This document shows positions 9,880 to 19,763 of a DNA stretch of 64,000 bases, piece by piece (within the stretch, counting starts at the first letter, position 1; the number at the start of each line of letters is the position of its first letter). Below the pieces are notes generated by a model that was not told the DNA's origin, ran no database searches, and saw only the letters and a list, made by a program, of their open reading frames with translations. The stretch is taken from the NCBI GenBank assembly GCA_025655595.1, contig JAHXIO010000002.1, forward strand, positions 124,001 to 188,000. Direction: 5' to 3'. The position numbers and the translations under genes are program-made. Source of the DNA: Candidatus Thiodiazotropha sp. (ex Monitilora ramsayi). GTDB lineage: Bacteria > Pseudomonadota > Gammaproteobacteria > Chromatiales > Chromatiaceae.

Positions 9880-9966
9880 GCCGAGGTGGTGAAATTGGTA
9901 GACACGCTAGCTTCAGGTGCTAGTGGGGGCAACCCCGTGGAGGTTCAAGTCCTCTCCTCGGCACCA
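9880..9966 (+). tRNA. tRNA-Leu (anticodon CAG)
   Basis: An 87-base leucine tRNA including an encoded CCA end. The acceptor stem pairs GCCGAGG (9880-9886) with CCTCGGC (9956-9962). The anticodon stem CTAGC/GCTAG encloses the loop TTCAGGT with CAG at 9914-9916. There is a class II long variable arm (GGGG...CCCC) and a TTCAAGT T-loop. It reads CUG codons. Confidence 0.97.
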
Positions 9967-10314
9967 TTCTCCCTTCCGATCCAAACCGAAATAGTCTGCC
10001 GAGACAGATGGTTTTGTTTCACTTGAATACAGCAATATACGATCAATGACAGATATAACTCTGTTTATCCGATCTTCCATTGCCCATTTGCCGTATCGAA
10101 ATTCTGGGTTTCTACTATTTTCATGTCTGTCCTGAAGACTCTCTGACTATCAATATCGAGGGTCATCCTATCCAGTGTCAGAAAATCTCAAACAGCCTAT
10201 CTGTCTCTCACATGTCAATCCGGCCAGAATCATACAGAACAGGATAAATCGAGATTGGGCAGATGTACTATATTTAGCTAGCTGATGGTGTAATCGAACC
10301 GATTGGGAGTTCCC
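9967..10314. other. Gene-free stretch between tRNA-Leu and the AspT-like gene
   Basis: 348 bases with no convincing coding region. It should contain the end of the tRNA transcript and the promoter of the antiporter gene. I see no strong terminator hairpin and no clear -35/-10 pair. Confidence 0.4.
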
Positions 10315-11994
10315 TTGGAAATCGACCTATACCTGGTATTGAAAGACAACGGTTTGATTCTGCTGTTTCTTGTCATCGGCCTGGGCTACCTCATCGGCCA
10401 CATAAAGATCTTCAGTCTGCCTCTCGGACCCACTATCGGTGTATTGGTTGTCGGCCTGTATTTGGGTCATCACGGTTTAAACATTTCCCCAGGCGTAGGA
10501 TCTTTCGGATTCGCCCTGTTTATCTTTTCAATCGGTTTGCAAGCCGGACCCAGTTTTTTCAGCGTTTTCCGCGAGGACGGTAAAAAATACATAATGCTTG
10601 CGCTGACAGTTGCGTTTGTCGGGCTCGGACTTACAGTATTTCTTTCCCGACTATTTGGGATCGGCAATGGATATGCTGCGGGCCTCATGGCCGGCGCACT
10701 GACAAGCACACCAACCCTCGCTGCGGCACAGGATGCCGTGCAAAGCGGCGTGGCCAGTAGCCTGGCTGAGATTCCGGCTGAACAACTGATTGAAAATATC
10801 GGCGTCGGTTATGCTCTGACCTACCTTGTAGGTACAATCCTGGTGATCCTTATCATTCGCTATGTGCCAGGCCTGATGCGCTTAAACCTCGAGGCCATGG
10901 CTCGTACCTACGCGAAAGAGAAAGGCCTGCTCCTGGCACGCGGAAAGGGACTGACAACGGCTGACACGCTCCCGGTGGTCAGAGCTTATCGTGTTAGTCC
11001 CGATGGTCATGGAAAGACAATAGAACAACGACGCTTAGAACTGAAGCAGGAAGGTGTGGCGCTGAAAATCCGCAGGCGCGATCAATTGCTGGAACCGGAT
11101 CCGCAATTGGAGTTACAAGAGGGCGATATTCTTTCGCTCGTCGCCAGCCTGAAAGTACATCAATGGGTACAAGACAAGTTGGGTTTTTCCGAGGTGCTCG
11201 ATGCTGATCTGTTGGACTATCGCGTAGTCTCTGACGAGGTTGTTGTCCTCGATAGTCATGTTCTGGGGAAGCCCCTTAAAGAACTTAATCTGAGCGGCCG
11301 ATTTGGCTGTTTTGCAACCGGTCTCAATCGCTCCGGCGTGGATCTGCCGATCTCGGATGAGGTCGTCTTAAATAAAGGGGATCGGGTACAGGTAGTTGGT
11401 GAGGAGTCCAGGCTCCGGGAACTGGCGTCGATGCTGGGTTACGTGGAACAGGAGGTGGAAGAGACCGACCTTGCCACCTTCTCATTCGGTATCGTTATCG
11501 GCGCCCTTATTGGCCTTATCACATTATCGATTGCAGGAGTTTCAGTAGGGCTGGGTACTGCCGGCGGACTACTCGTCGTCGGTCTTGTGATCGGGTATAT
11601 GGGTTCGGTCAATCCAACGTTCGGTCGAGTCCCGGGTGCAGCCAGGTATCTATTGAAAGAACTGGGTCTAATGTTGCTGATGGCCTCAATCGGTGTCAAC
11701 GCTGGTGGAGGAATCGTCGAAGGCCTGATTAGTGTCGGCCCCGCAATTATTGCCTGTGCCGTAGTTGTAGCGACTGTACCTCTCGCTGTCGGTTACCTGA
11801 TAGGGCGCAAACTGTTTAAGATGAATCCAGTATTGCTCCTCGGGTCATTGGCCGGCGCGATGACCAGCACTCCGGCACTGGCTGTGGTGACGGATGCGGC
11901 AAAGAGCGGCGTTCCTGCCATCGGTTATGCGGGCACCTATACCTTTGCCAATGTCATATTGACATTTGCCGGGACCTTCTTGATGTCACTCTGA
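10315..11994 (+). CDS. AspT/YidE-type putative transporter with two TrkA-C domains
   Basis: A 559-residue inner-membrane protein of the aspartate:alanine-exchanger (AAEX) family. Two hydrophobic halves of about five helices each flank a cytoplasmic centre of about 200 residues carrying two TrkA_C (RCK_C) modules (about 205-280 and 300-375). The duplicated family motif appears as GALTSTPTL in the first half and GAMTSTPAL in the second. I prefer TTG 10315 as start because GGGAG lies five bases upstream; TTG 10303 is in frame but has no ribosome site. The substrate is unknown. Only some family members exchange aspartate and alanine, so no gene symbol is given. It is a single-gene unit. Confidence 0.88.
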   Translation: MEIDLYLVLKDNGLILLFLVIGLGYLIGHIKIFSLPLGPTIGVLVVGLYLGHHGLNISPGVGSFGFALFIFSIGLQAGPSFFSVFREDGKKYIMLALTVAFVGLGLTVFLSRLFGIGNGYAAGLMAGALTSTPTLAAAQDAVQSGVASSLAEIPAEQLIENIGVGYALTYLVGTILVILIIRYVPGLMRLNLEAMARTYAKEKGLLLARGKGLTTADTLPVVRAYRVSPDGHGKTIEQRRLELKQEGVALKIRRRDQLLEPDPQLELQEGDILSLVASLKVHQWVQDKLGFSEVLDADLLDYRVVSDEVVVLDSHVLGKPLKELNLSGRFGCFATGLNRSGVDLPISDEVVLNKGDRVQVVGEESRLRELASMLGYVEQEVEETDLATFSFGIVIGALIGLITLSIAGVSVGLGTAGGLLVVGLVIGYMGSVNPTFGRVPGAARYLLKELGLMLLMASIGVNAGGGIVEGLISVGPAIIACAVVVATVPLAVGYLIGRKLFKMNPVLLLGSLAGAMTSTPALAVVTDAAKSGVPAIGYAGTYTFANVILTFAGTFLMSL

Positions 11995-12089
11995 TTTACC
12001 GATTGTTTAGTAACTGCTACAGACAACTATCTTCATAAGCAAAATTTTGGGTGGCCTTAGACTTGTTGAAAAACCATCTATCCGAGAAA

Positions 12090-12977
12090 TTACATATTTT
12101 CTTTGAGCTCCCATGAATCATCCGAACTCTTTCGACATATTTCCAACTGCTTTTCATACAGAAAGTTCTTATCTTTCCTCACCTCGTGCTTCAGTGATTC
12201 ACACTCAAGTCCTTTCTCCTGATATTTCCTTAATAGTGTAAAGACCCCCGAATTACCTGTTGATCGATTTTCCCAGGCTTTGGTCGCGCCCACATCTAAC
12301 CGGGCGAGAGCGATCGCGGTAGTGGTCGCTTTTCGGATGTCGCTATCACTCAATTGTTTACCACCGCTAGCCACGTCACCTATACCGATAATCGCCTTGA
12401 ATGGCGCCTTGATGATACCTGTAATCACGCCTGATACAGCCCCCTCAGTAGCCTTTTGACCCGCCTTGTCTGCTTTCTCAACGACACCCTCCAGACGATC
12501 CATCGTGGTGGGAATCATTTTTCTGGCTGCAGCGATCTCCGCACGGGTCGCTTCCACCTCCTTCAACACATCGGATACCAGGGGTTGAGTCGACTTCACC
12601 TGTCTGGAGGCCAGGCGAATAGCATCGGATGCGTTATCAATGGTTTTCAGAGTGCCGGGGACAAGCTGGCGAATTTGCGCAGATTCAGCGAGGAGACCGG
12701 GTACCAAGGCGCGTGTATTTTCGACCTCATCGAGTATCCCTGGTACTTCCTTACGAATTGCAGCCATTTCATCCATGATAAGTGGAATTTGCTCTCTGAT
12801 AGCCGCCACTTCATCAAGGATGGGATCGACCTTTTCACTGGTTGACTCAATCTGATGCAGTATCGTCGGCAGTTCCCCCCTGAACAGGACAAGTTCACGG
12901 GTAAAGTAGATGATGGCGGCCGCCACTGAGAAAATGCTCATAGCAAGCAGTATGTTTGCAGCGGCTCTCTTATCCAT
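12090..12977 (-). CDS. Membrane-anchored coiled-coil protein of unknown function
   Basis: A 295-residue protein starting at ATG 12977 with GGGAG six bases upstream; an earlier in-frame start lacks one. One hydrophobic segment at about 7-25 anchors it, and the rest is soluble. Residues about 40-110 contain roughly five copies of a 14-residue unit with the pattern I-x2-E-[VM]-x2-I-R-x2-[VI]-P, proline ending each unit (for example EQIPLIMDEMAAIRKEVP and GILDEVENTRALVPG). Residues about 120-165 continue as coiled coil. A glycine/alanine-rich stretch near 175-205 (GAVSGVITGIIKAPFKAIIGIG) could touch membrane. I do not recognise the family. It stands alone between unrelated genes. Confidence 0.75.
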   Translation of the reverse strand: MDKRAAANILLAMSIFSVAAAIIYFTRELVLFRGELPTILHQIESTSEKVDPILDEVAAIREQIPLIMDEMAAIRKEVPGILDEVENTRALVPGLLAESAQIRQLVPGTLKTIDNASDAIRLASRQVKSTQPLVSDVLKEVEATRAEIAAARKMIPTTMDRLEGVVEKADKAGQKATEGAVSGVITGIIKAPFKAIIGIGDVASGGKQLSDSDIRKATTTAIALARLDVGATKAWENRSTGNSGVFTLLRKYQEKGLECESLKHEVRKDKNFLYEKQLEICRKSSDDSWELKENM

Positions 12978-13247
12978 CTCACACTCCCGGTGTTGGATCA
13001 TCTCAGTCGATATATCCCTATACGAGAAGAGACTAGATTAGATTCAAGCATAGATAAACTGATGAAGAATGATGTCTTTAAATCATCCCCCCCGGAAAAC
13101 CATGCAGGGAAATTTATCGGAAATTGTGTGGATTTACTTAGGGATGCAGCAGTGTCAGATCCCACAATATGCTATCAACCGAAAACCCCGTAAAAAATGA
13201 GGTCAGCAACTGCCCCCTTCAATCGATTCACTCACTGCCAGTTTTCC

Positions 13248-14804
13248 TTACAGCATGCTTTCAATGACAACCAGAGACAGTAACCAGTTTGAAAAACGCT
13301 TCCACCAGCTGGTATGGGGATCAGTTGTGAACTGGACCTGCTGGCCATTTTCCATGCCCAACCACTTTAGAGAAGAGCCATCCAGTACCAGTCGATAAGC
13401 AGACTCATTCAGGCTATGGTCAAATCTGTCACCCAGCTGCACACCCAAATCTTTGCTCTTAAACCAAACACCCATTTCAGTGTTCAGCTTGATCGATCGC
13501 GGATCAAGGTTGAATGAGCCAATAAAAATCCCAAGCCTGTCAACTCCAAAGACCTTTGCATGCAGACTGGCCCGTGAAGAACCGCTCCAGCGCCCTGATG
13601 GAGACGGGTTCTGCGACAAGGCAGAGTGCTTGAACTCATAAAGCTCCACTCCCTTTTGTAATAGCGATTTACGATATCTCCGATAGCCCGCATGAACGAG
13701 TGTAACGTCATTGGATGCCAGCGAATTCGTAAGGATGCGAACACGCACGCCTCGAGAGACCAGCCTGCCAAAATAGTTCACCAATCGGTCATTGGGAACA
13801 AAATAGGGAGTAATAACTATCAGTTCATCCTCCACCTGATCGATGTAGGAAAACATTTGAGGACCAATATGCGTTTCATCGGAGACAGTCTCAGCCAGTA
13901 TCTTCTCCGGCGCATCGTAGACCAATCTCGCACTTCCCCAGAAAATGTCTAGTTCACCTCTATGTAGACGTTGGCTGAAATCAGCTTTTCTCAGTGCTAC
14001 CGCAAAATCAGATCCCGACAGTTGCCGCAATTGTCTATCCAAATACTCCCTTACAATTTGAAATTCGCTCTCTACGACCGGCCCATCAACAAAAGCAGAT
14101 ACAGGGAATGACCAGTCACTGTTCCAATAGAGATCGAATGCTGATGAAACCTGCTTGACGACTTTTCCGATTGAGAGAACATCCAGATCGGCAAATACTG
14201 CCTCTCCCGCCGCTTCAAAATATTCATTACCGATGTTTCGACCACCGATAATGGTAATCTGATTGTCGGCCGTGAGGGATTTATTGTGCATTCTGCGATT
14301 GATCCGTTTCAGATCTGTCACAAAATCAAACAATCTTGCTTGCCGATAGACAAATGGATTGAACAGTCTGACTTCGATATTCGGATGAGTGTTGAGTGTC
14401 TGTAGACCGATCTCTTTACCTGCCGTATCCAAGTCGTCGAGCAACAGGCGAACACGTACACCACGATCCGCCGCCGCGATAATTCTCTGTATCAGAATCA
14501 ATCCGGTATCATCGACATGCCAAATGTAGTACTGCAGATCCAGGCTCCTTTCTGCTGCATCGATGAGTGCGACTCGTGCGATAAACGCATCGAGACCGGA
14601 ACCGAGCGGATAGAACCCTGATTTATCAAAATGTTGGGAAATCAGTGGTATGACTGAAGAAGCCAGCCTAGTGTCATGTGTATCGGACAGAGCATGACTA
14701 GGCGACTTTGCATAATCTTTTGGCAGGCTGCCACACCCTGAAAAAAAGAGTGTCATTGCACTGAGCCATACTGGAAACAGGCGGAATTTGGACAAACTGA
14801 TCAT
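13248..14804 (-). CDS. Phospholipase D-family lipoprotein, cardiolipin synthase C-like
   Basis: A 518-residue protein with an N-terminal lipoprotein signal (LFFSGCGS, lipobox cysteine 24). Both catalytic HKD motifs of the phospholipase D superfamily are present: HNKSLTADN in the first half and HAKVFGVDR in the second, each followed by the usual G-G/S-x-N stretch (IGGRNIGNEYF, IGSFNLDPRS). Length and motifs fit ClsC (YmdC)-type cardiolipin synthases, which use phosphatidylethanolamine and phosphatidylglycerol. A general phosphodiesterase is the alternative. There is no YmdB-like partner next to it. Confidence 0.85.
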   Translation of the reverse strand: MISLSKFRLFPVWLSAMTLFFSGCGSLPKDYAKSPSHALSDTHDTRLASSVIPLISQHFDKSGFYPLGSGLDAFIARVALIDAAERSLDLQYYIWHVDDTGLILIQRIIAAADRGVRVRLLLDDLDTAGKEIGLQTLNTHPNIEVRLFNPFVYRQARLFDFVTDLKRINRRMHNKSLTADNQITIIGGRNIGNEYFEAAGEAVFADLDVLSIGKVVKQVSSAFDLYWNSDWSFPVSAFVDGPVVESEFQIVREYLDRQLRQLSGSDFAVALRKADFSQRLHRGELDIFWGSARLVYDAPEKILAETVSDETHIGPQMFSYIDQVEDELIVITPYFVPNDRLVNYFGRLVSRGVRVRILTNSLASNDVTLVHAGYRRYRKSLLQKGVELYEFKHSALSQNPSPSGRWSGSSRASLHAKVFGVDRLGIFIGSFNLDPRSIKLNTEMGVWFKSKDLGVQLGDRFDHSLNESAYRLVLDGSSLKWLGMENGQQVQFTTDPHTSWWKRFSNWLLSLVVIESML

Positions 14805-15073
14805 TGTTGGAAATGGTATCCCACTCTACAGCCTCTGGCGCTAACACCGAAAAGCCGTGAAAGACTGACAACAAGAATTCCGTCAGCATTCTGAACGGTT
14901 CATTCTGCATACTCAATCATCCGATCACAGGCCAGGATAAAGTCAAGGTCTTTTGTTTGTGCTATTTCCATCCACGATGCGGTTCCCTGTAGGGAGGTTT
15001 AGCGCTAGAGTTAGATAAGATTTGTGTTCGTACAGAAAAGAATAATGCCAGACGACCGAAAGGAGCACATAGA

Positions 15074-16204
15074 ATGCCGCGGCTAGCACATACCATCTTC
15101 AGCCTGATCCTGGCCTCGACGCTACTCACTGCCTGCAGTAAACCGCCTCCCCCACCTTCCGCCGAGGTGGTCCGCCCGGTGAAGACCTTCCTCATAGAAA
15201 CCGCCGGTACGGGGGGTATCCGATCCTTTCCCGCCCGTATCGACGCTGGCCGCAAGGCCGAGATGTCATTTCGTGTCTCAGGCAAGGTCGCCAAACTGAG
15301 TGTCAAAGAGGGGGACCGGGTTGATAAAGACCAGGTAGTAGCGAGCCTAGACCCAACCGATTATCGGATTAAATATAACGATCGAAAGGCGAATTTCGAC
15401 AAGACCGAGAAGAACTTTAAACGAGCACAAGAGCTGGTGAAGAAGGGCAACATCTCGAAAATGGACTTTGATCGCCTCGAAGCCGACTACAAGAGCGCCA
15501 CCTCAGCCCTGGAGTCGGCGCAACAGGATCTCAACTACACCAAGCTGACCGCCCCTTTCAGCGGCAACATCGCAAAACGACATATCCAGGCCTTCGAGGA
15601 GGTACAGGCTAAGCAGATCATCTTCGATTTGCAGGACCTGACTCAGCTCGAGGTCAAATTCGATGTACCAGAGAACCTGCTGCGCGGGATTCAGGGCGTC
15701 AATGACAGGGACGCCGTACGGGACCGCAAGCCGATCCCCACCTTTGTCTCGTTCTCCGACAATCCGGAGGAGCGTTACCGTCTGAAATTCCGTGAAGTCA
15801 GCACCAAGGCTGACGCGAATACTCAGACCTTCGAGGTCACCTATACCATGGAGGAGATCGATGGCGTCACCATCCTGCCGGGTATGACCGCAAATGTGAC
15901 CGCAGACCTCAGCAGCCTAAATAGCGAAGATGTCATTCACACCGTTCCCTCCAGCGCCATTGTCGGTGACTATAAGCTCGACCCAACTGCATGGGTGGTG
16001 GATGAGGAGTCGATGACGGTCAACCCCCAGCCGGTCAAGGTAGGACGTCTTCTCGGAGACAGGATCCAAGTCCTCGAGGGACTGGAGGAAGGCGACCGTA
16101 TCGTGACCGCTGGCACACCATTCCTGATCGATGGGATGAAGGTCACGATAATGCCGGATCGGGAGCAGGCCACACCAAGACCCGATGATCTGAAATACCA
16201 GTAG
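15074..16204 (+). CDS. RND efflux periplasmic adaptor lipoprotein
   Basis: A 376-residue HlyD/MFP-family adaptor. The N-terminus is a lipoprotein signal with LTAC as lipobox, followed by a proline-rich linker. The barrel-sandwich hybrid (about 45-180) contains the lipoyl-like halves around a helical hairpin (NFDKTEKNFKRAQELVKKGNISKMDFDRLEADYKSA). The beta-barrel and membrane-proximal domains follow. The start has AAAGGAG nine bases upstream. It lies 38 bases before the RND permease and forms a two-gene pump operon; no outer-membrane gene is attached. Confidence 0.93.
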   Translation: MPRLAHTIFSLILASTLLTACSKPPPPPSAEVVRPVKTFLIETAGTGGIRSFPARIDAGRKAEMSFRVSGKVAKLSVKEGDRVDKDQVVASLDPTDYRIKYNDRKANFDKTEKNFKRAQELVKKGNISKMDFDRLEADYKSATSALESAQQDLNYTKLTAPFSGNIAKRHIQAFEEVQAKQIIFDLQDLTQLEVKFDVPENLLRGIQGVNDRDAVRDRKPIPTFVSFSDNPEERYRLKFREVSTKADANTQTFEVTYTMEEIDGVTILPGMTANVTADLSSLNSEDVIHTVPSSAIVGDYKLDPTAWVVDEESMTVNPQPVKVGRLLGDRIQVLEGLEEGDRIVTAGTPFLIDGMKVTIMPDREQATPRPDDLKYQ

Positions 16205-16242
16205 CCGCCCTCTCCTGAAAAATAACAATCAAGGGATAAGCG

Positions 16243-19200
16243 ATGAATATCGGCGAATATTCGGTCAAGACCCCAGTCATCTCCTGGCTGTTGGTGATTA
16301 TCATGGTGGGCGGCGGCATCTGGGCCTTCGATAAGATGGGCAAGCTCGAAGACCCTGCATTCACCATCAAGCAGGCCAAGATCATCACCTACTATCCAGG
16401 CGCCACGGCCAAAGAGGTGCGGGACGAGGTCACCTACCATATCGAAGATGCTATCCAGCGCATGGAGCAGATCAAACGGATCAAGATGTCGATCTCCCGG
16501 CCGGGCATGTCCGATATCGCCATTGACTTCAAGGATAAATACCGGGGCGATGATTTCCCCAATATCTACGACGAACTGCGACGCAAGATCGCGGACATGA
16601 AAGCCAAGCTACCCCCCGGAGCCCAAGATCCGATCATCGTCGACGACTTCGGTGATGTCTATGGCGTCTATCTCGCCCTCAGTGGCGAGGACTACACCTG
16701 GCGGGATCTGTGGGATACCGCTGACAGACTCAAACGGGAGCTGGTACTGGTACCCGGCGTACGCAAGGTCAATATCGGCGGTACCCAGAGAGAAGTGGTC
16801 TATGTAGACATCTCCCGCTCCCGCCTGGGTGAATTAGGCATCTCCCCCACTCAGATCGCACAGTTGCTCGCGTCCCAAAATGCAGTGGTCACCGCTGGTA
16901 AATCGGTGGTGGGAGACGAGTATCTGCGCATTCAGCCCACCGGTGAACTCACTTCTGTTGCCGGCATCGGTGACGTTCTTATCGGATCCGGTGATAGGAA
17001 GCTGGTCTATCTCAAAGACATTGCCACCATCACACGCGCGTACGAGGAGATGCCGAGCCTGATGTACTACGTCAATGGCCAGCCAGCGCTGACGCTGGGC
17101 GTCTCTATGCAGGCGGGCGAGAATGTGGTGGCCATCGGCCGGAGTCTGGATGAGAAAATAGAGTCACTTAAGTCGGTCATTCCGGTCGGCATGCAGTTGA
17201 CCTCGATCTACAATCAGCCTGGCGAGGTGGAGAAGTCGGTAAGCGGCTTTATCGTCAGCGTGGGCCAGGCAATGGGTATCGTCGTCCTTGTACTGCTCCT
17301 CTTCATGGGGCTTCGTGTCGGTTTCATCATTGGCTCGGTACTGCTGATCACGGTCGCCGGCACCTTGTTGATCATGCATCTCAATGGTATCGAGCTGCAA
17401 CGTGTCTCCCTAGGCGCTTTGGTCATCGCTCTAGGCATGTTGGTGGATAACGCCATCGTGGTGGCAGAGGGTATATTGGTACGGATGCAGGCCGGCATGA
17501 GTGCATCCAAGGCGGCGGGTGAGACAGTCGGCAAGACCATCTGGGCGCTGTTGGGAGGAACTATCATCGGTATCCTCGCTTTCTCCGCCATCGGTCTCTC
17601 TCAGGATGGTTCGGGTGAGTTCGCCAACTCCCTATTCTGGGTTATCCTCTATTCCCTGCTCCTCTCCTGGATCACAGCCATCAGTACCACGCCTTTGCTT
17701 TGCGCTCTGCTCATAAAAACGAGACAGGGCGGAGACAACATAGGAGCCGACCCCTACGCCAGCGGCCTGTTCAAATTATTCAGGGGAATCGTCGACCGGG
17801 CAATCCGACTGCGCTGGATGACTGTCGCTGTGGTCGTGGGTCTCTTTCTGCTCGCGTTGGTCGGCTTCGGCAACGTGAAACAGGCCTTCTTCCCTTCATC
17901 GAACACCCCCCTCTTTTTCGTCGACATCTGGGAGATCGAGGGTACCGATATACGACAAACCCGTGAAGATACCCTGTTGGTCTCCGAGTTCCTGCTTCAG
18001 CAGGAGGGGGTGCTGCAGACCAGCACAGTCATCGGCGGTGCTCACCAGCGCTTTACATTAGTATACGGCGCAAAAGAGGCCTCCCCTGCTTACGCGCAGA
18101 TCATCGTACAGACCGACACACTGGACCGAATCACTGACGTCTGGCAAAAAGTAAAGGTCTATATGGATAAGCATCTCCCCTGGACCGATCCCCTGATCAA
18201 GAGCATGCGCATCGGCCCGGGACGTGACGGCAAGATTGAAGCCAGATTACACGGCCCAGATCCCGACGTACTGAGAAAGCTATCCCTTCAGGCTATGAAC
18301 ATCATGCACGCCGATCCCGAGGCCAAGGAGATCCGGGACGACTGGCGTCAGCCGGTGAAACTGATCCGTCCGGTCTTCAATGAACAAGTGGGCCGACAAC
18401 TGGGTATCACACGTGAAACCCTCGCAGCCGCCCTGGAGCACGCATCAGAAGGAATCGCAGTGGGCAGCTTCAGGGACGGCATCCGGGTGTTGCCCATCTA
18501 TATGCGCGCCCCCGAGGATGAGCGGGAGGATGTGGGCAATCTGCAGGACATTACAGTCTGGAGTCCGGTGCTCAACCAGTCGGTGCCGGCAGGTCAGGTG
18601 ATCAGCCACTTCGACACGCTGTTCGAAAACACCGTCCTGCGCGCCAGGGACCGTGTACAGACCATCATCGTCTCCTGCAACCCGACAGGTGAACTGGCTA
18701 CCCCGTTGTTCAACCGCCTGAGACCGCAGATCGAGGCGATGGAACTACCCCCAGGTTACTCTCTCTCCTGGGGTGGTGAGTACGAAGACTCCCGAAACGC
18801 CCAGGCCGGTCTGGCCACCTCCCTGCCGGTCGGCTTCCTTGTCATGATCCTGGTCAGCATCCTGCTTTTCGGCAAGGTGCGGCAACCGCTCATCATCTGG
18901 CTGACGGTGCCACTGGCCGCTATCGGCATCACCGCAGGTCTGCTCGGTTTCAACGGCGCATTCGACTTCATGTCATTGCTGGGCGCACTCTCCCTGATCG
19001 GCTTGCTGATCAAAAACGCCATCGTGCTCATCGATGAGATCGACCAACAGATCGGTAGCGGCAAAGAAGCCTACAGCGCCATCCTCGACTCCACTGTCAG
19101 CCGTCTCAGACCGGTGGTGTTGGCAGCGGCAACCACTATTCTCGGATTGATACCGCTGTTGCAGGATGTCTTCTTCGTCAACATGTCGATCACCATCATG

Positions 19201-19287
19201 GCAGGATTGGGCTTCGCTACCTTATTGACACTGCTGATTGTGCCGACTCTCTACGCCATTATGTTTAAAATCAGACCGTCGAACTGA
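16243..19287 (+). CDS. RND efflux transporter permease (AcrB/HAE1 superfamily), pump 1
   Basis: A 1014-residue inner-membrane proton-driven exporter with the usual twelve helices and two large periplasmic loops. The TM4 proton-relay region reads GALVIALGMLVDNAIVVAEG. The second-half repeat of the fold ends ALSLIGLLIKNAIVLIDEID, with the lysine of the relay network. The N-terminus shows the normal short cytoplasmic start before TM1 (SVKTPVISWLLVII). The ribosome site AAGGGA lies six bases upstream. Substrates cannot be predicted; the divergence from AcrB suggests a small-molecule rather than a metal pump, because CusA-type methionine motifs are absent. Confidence 0.93.
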   Translation: MNIGEYSVKTPVISWLLVIIMVGGGIWAFDKMGKLEDPAFTIKQAKIITYYPGATAKEVRDEVTYHIEDAIQRMEQIKRIKMSISRPGMSDIAIDFKDKYRGDDFPNIYDELRRKIADMKAKLPPGAQDPIIVDDFGDVYGVYLALSGEDYTWRDLWDTADRLKRELVLVPGVRKVNIGGTQREVVYVDISRSRLGELGISPTQIAQLLASQNAVVTAGKSVVGDEYLRIQPTGELTSVAGIGDVLIGSGDRKLVYLKDIATITRAYEEMPSLMYYVNGQPALTLGVSMQAGENVVAIGRSLDEKIESLKSVIPVGMQLTSIYNQPGEVEKSVSGFIVSVGQAMGIVVLVLLLFMGLRVGFIIGSVLLITVAGTLLIMHLNGIELQRVSLGALVIALGMLVDNAIVVAEGILVRMQAGMSASKAAGETVGKTIWALLGGTIIGILAFSAIGLSQDGSGEFANSLFWVILYSLLLSWITAISTTPLLCALLIKTRQGGDNIGADPYASGLFKLFRGIVDRAIRLRWMTVAVVVGLFLLALVGFGNVKQAFFPSSNTPLFFVDIWEIEGTDIRQTREDTLLVSEFLLQQEGVLQTSTVIGGAHQRFTLVYGAKEASPAYAQIIVQTDTLDRITDVWQKVKVYMDKHLPWTDPLIKSMRIGPGRDGKIEARLHGPDPDVLRKLSLQAMNIMHADPEAKEIRDDWRQPVKLIRPVFNEQVGRQLGITRETLAAALEHASEGIAVGSFRDGIRVLPIYMRAPEDEREDVGNLQDITVWSPVLNQSVPAGQVISHFDTLFENTVLRARDRVQTIIVSCNPTGELATPLFNRLRPQIEAMELPPGYSLSWGGEYEDSRNAQAGLATSLPVGFLVMILVSILLFGKVRQPLIIWLTVPLAAIGITAGLLGFNGAFDFMSLLGALSLIGLLIKNAIVLIDEIDQQIGSGKEAYSAILDSTVSRLRPVVLAAATTILGLIPLLQDVFFVNMSITIMAGLGFATLLTLLIVPTLYAIMFKIRPSN

Positions 19288-19313
19288 AATAAAATACCCA
19301 CGGCTCAATAACA

Positions 19314-19335
19314 GGCCCTTCGGTTTCGAAGGGTC
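19314..19335 (+). terminator. Hairpin after RND pump 1
   Basis: Perfect 7-bp stem CCCTTCG/CGAAGGG (19316-19322 with 19327-19333) around a GTTT loop, extended by a G-T and a G-C pair. It starts 27 bases after the permease stop codon. No T-run follows, so it may be a 3'-end stabiliser or a weak terminator. Confidence 0.45.
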
Positions 19336-19642
19336 TACGCCGATTCCCATTGGATTGCACAATCTGTCTGGTTGCACTGCTTGCCTCTTCAGGTACCAAC
19401 GCCGCATGAATCGGTGGTGCGTTAGAGATCGATGATATTGGCCCGTCTGCCGAACTGATCTGCAACTCACTACACACCCGGCATCCCAACCACTCGATCG
19501 AAATCACCAACCGCCAATCAAGTCGGGCGACCACGTGGCGACTGATTACACCGTTATTGAGCAGAAGAACCGTGTCAGTTAGCGATTAGTCGGATTGGAA
19601 TGGATGATGGTTGAATCCATCGAGGCAAGGTCTGACTGACAA

Positions 19643-19681
19643 AAAACTGGGCTGGAGAATAAAAAAACGCCAGCCCTTTTT
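19643..19681. terminator. Bidirectional intrinsic terminator
   Basis: Stem GGGCTGG (19649-19655) pairs with CCAGCCC (19670-19676). A run of T follows on the plus strand, and a run of A precedes the stem, which becomes T on the minus strand. It suits termination of the minus-strand cNMP gene and of any readthrough from the pump operon. Confidence 0.8.
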
Positions 19682-19763
19682 GACTTCATTGGATTATAAC
19701 AACCCATCGATCACTTTGAAGAACAAGGGTACCGATATTTCTTGTCGTCAAGCGACGATGGCC

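Larger units (their letters stand above)
19288..19763. other. Gene-free stretch between RND pump 1 and the cNMP-binding gene
   Basis: 476 bases with no credible gene; the short open frames here lack ribosome sites and recognisable motifs. It holds a hairpin just after the pump gene and a clear bidirectional terminator near its right end, both listed separately. Confidence 0.5.

Noticed and set aside
9714-9932. N-terminal extension of the M23 peptidase
   Set aside because: It would run antisense through the tRNA-Leu gene, and ATG 9713 gives a proper signal peptide.
19222-19534. Minus-strand open frames after RND pump 1
   Set aside because: No ribosome site or family similarity, and one overlaps the end of the pump gene and its hairpin.
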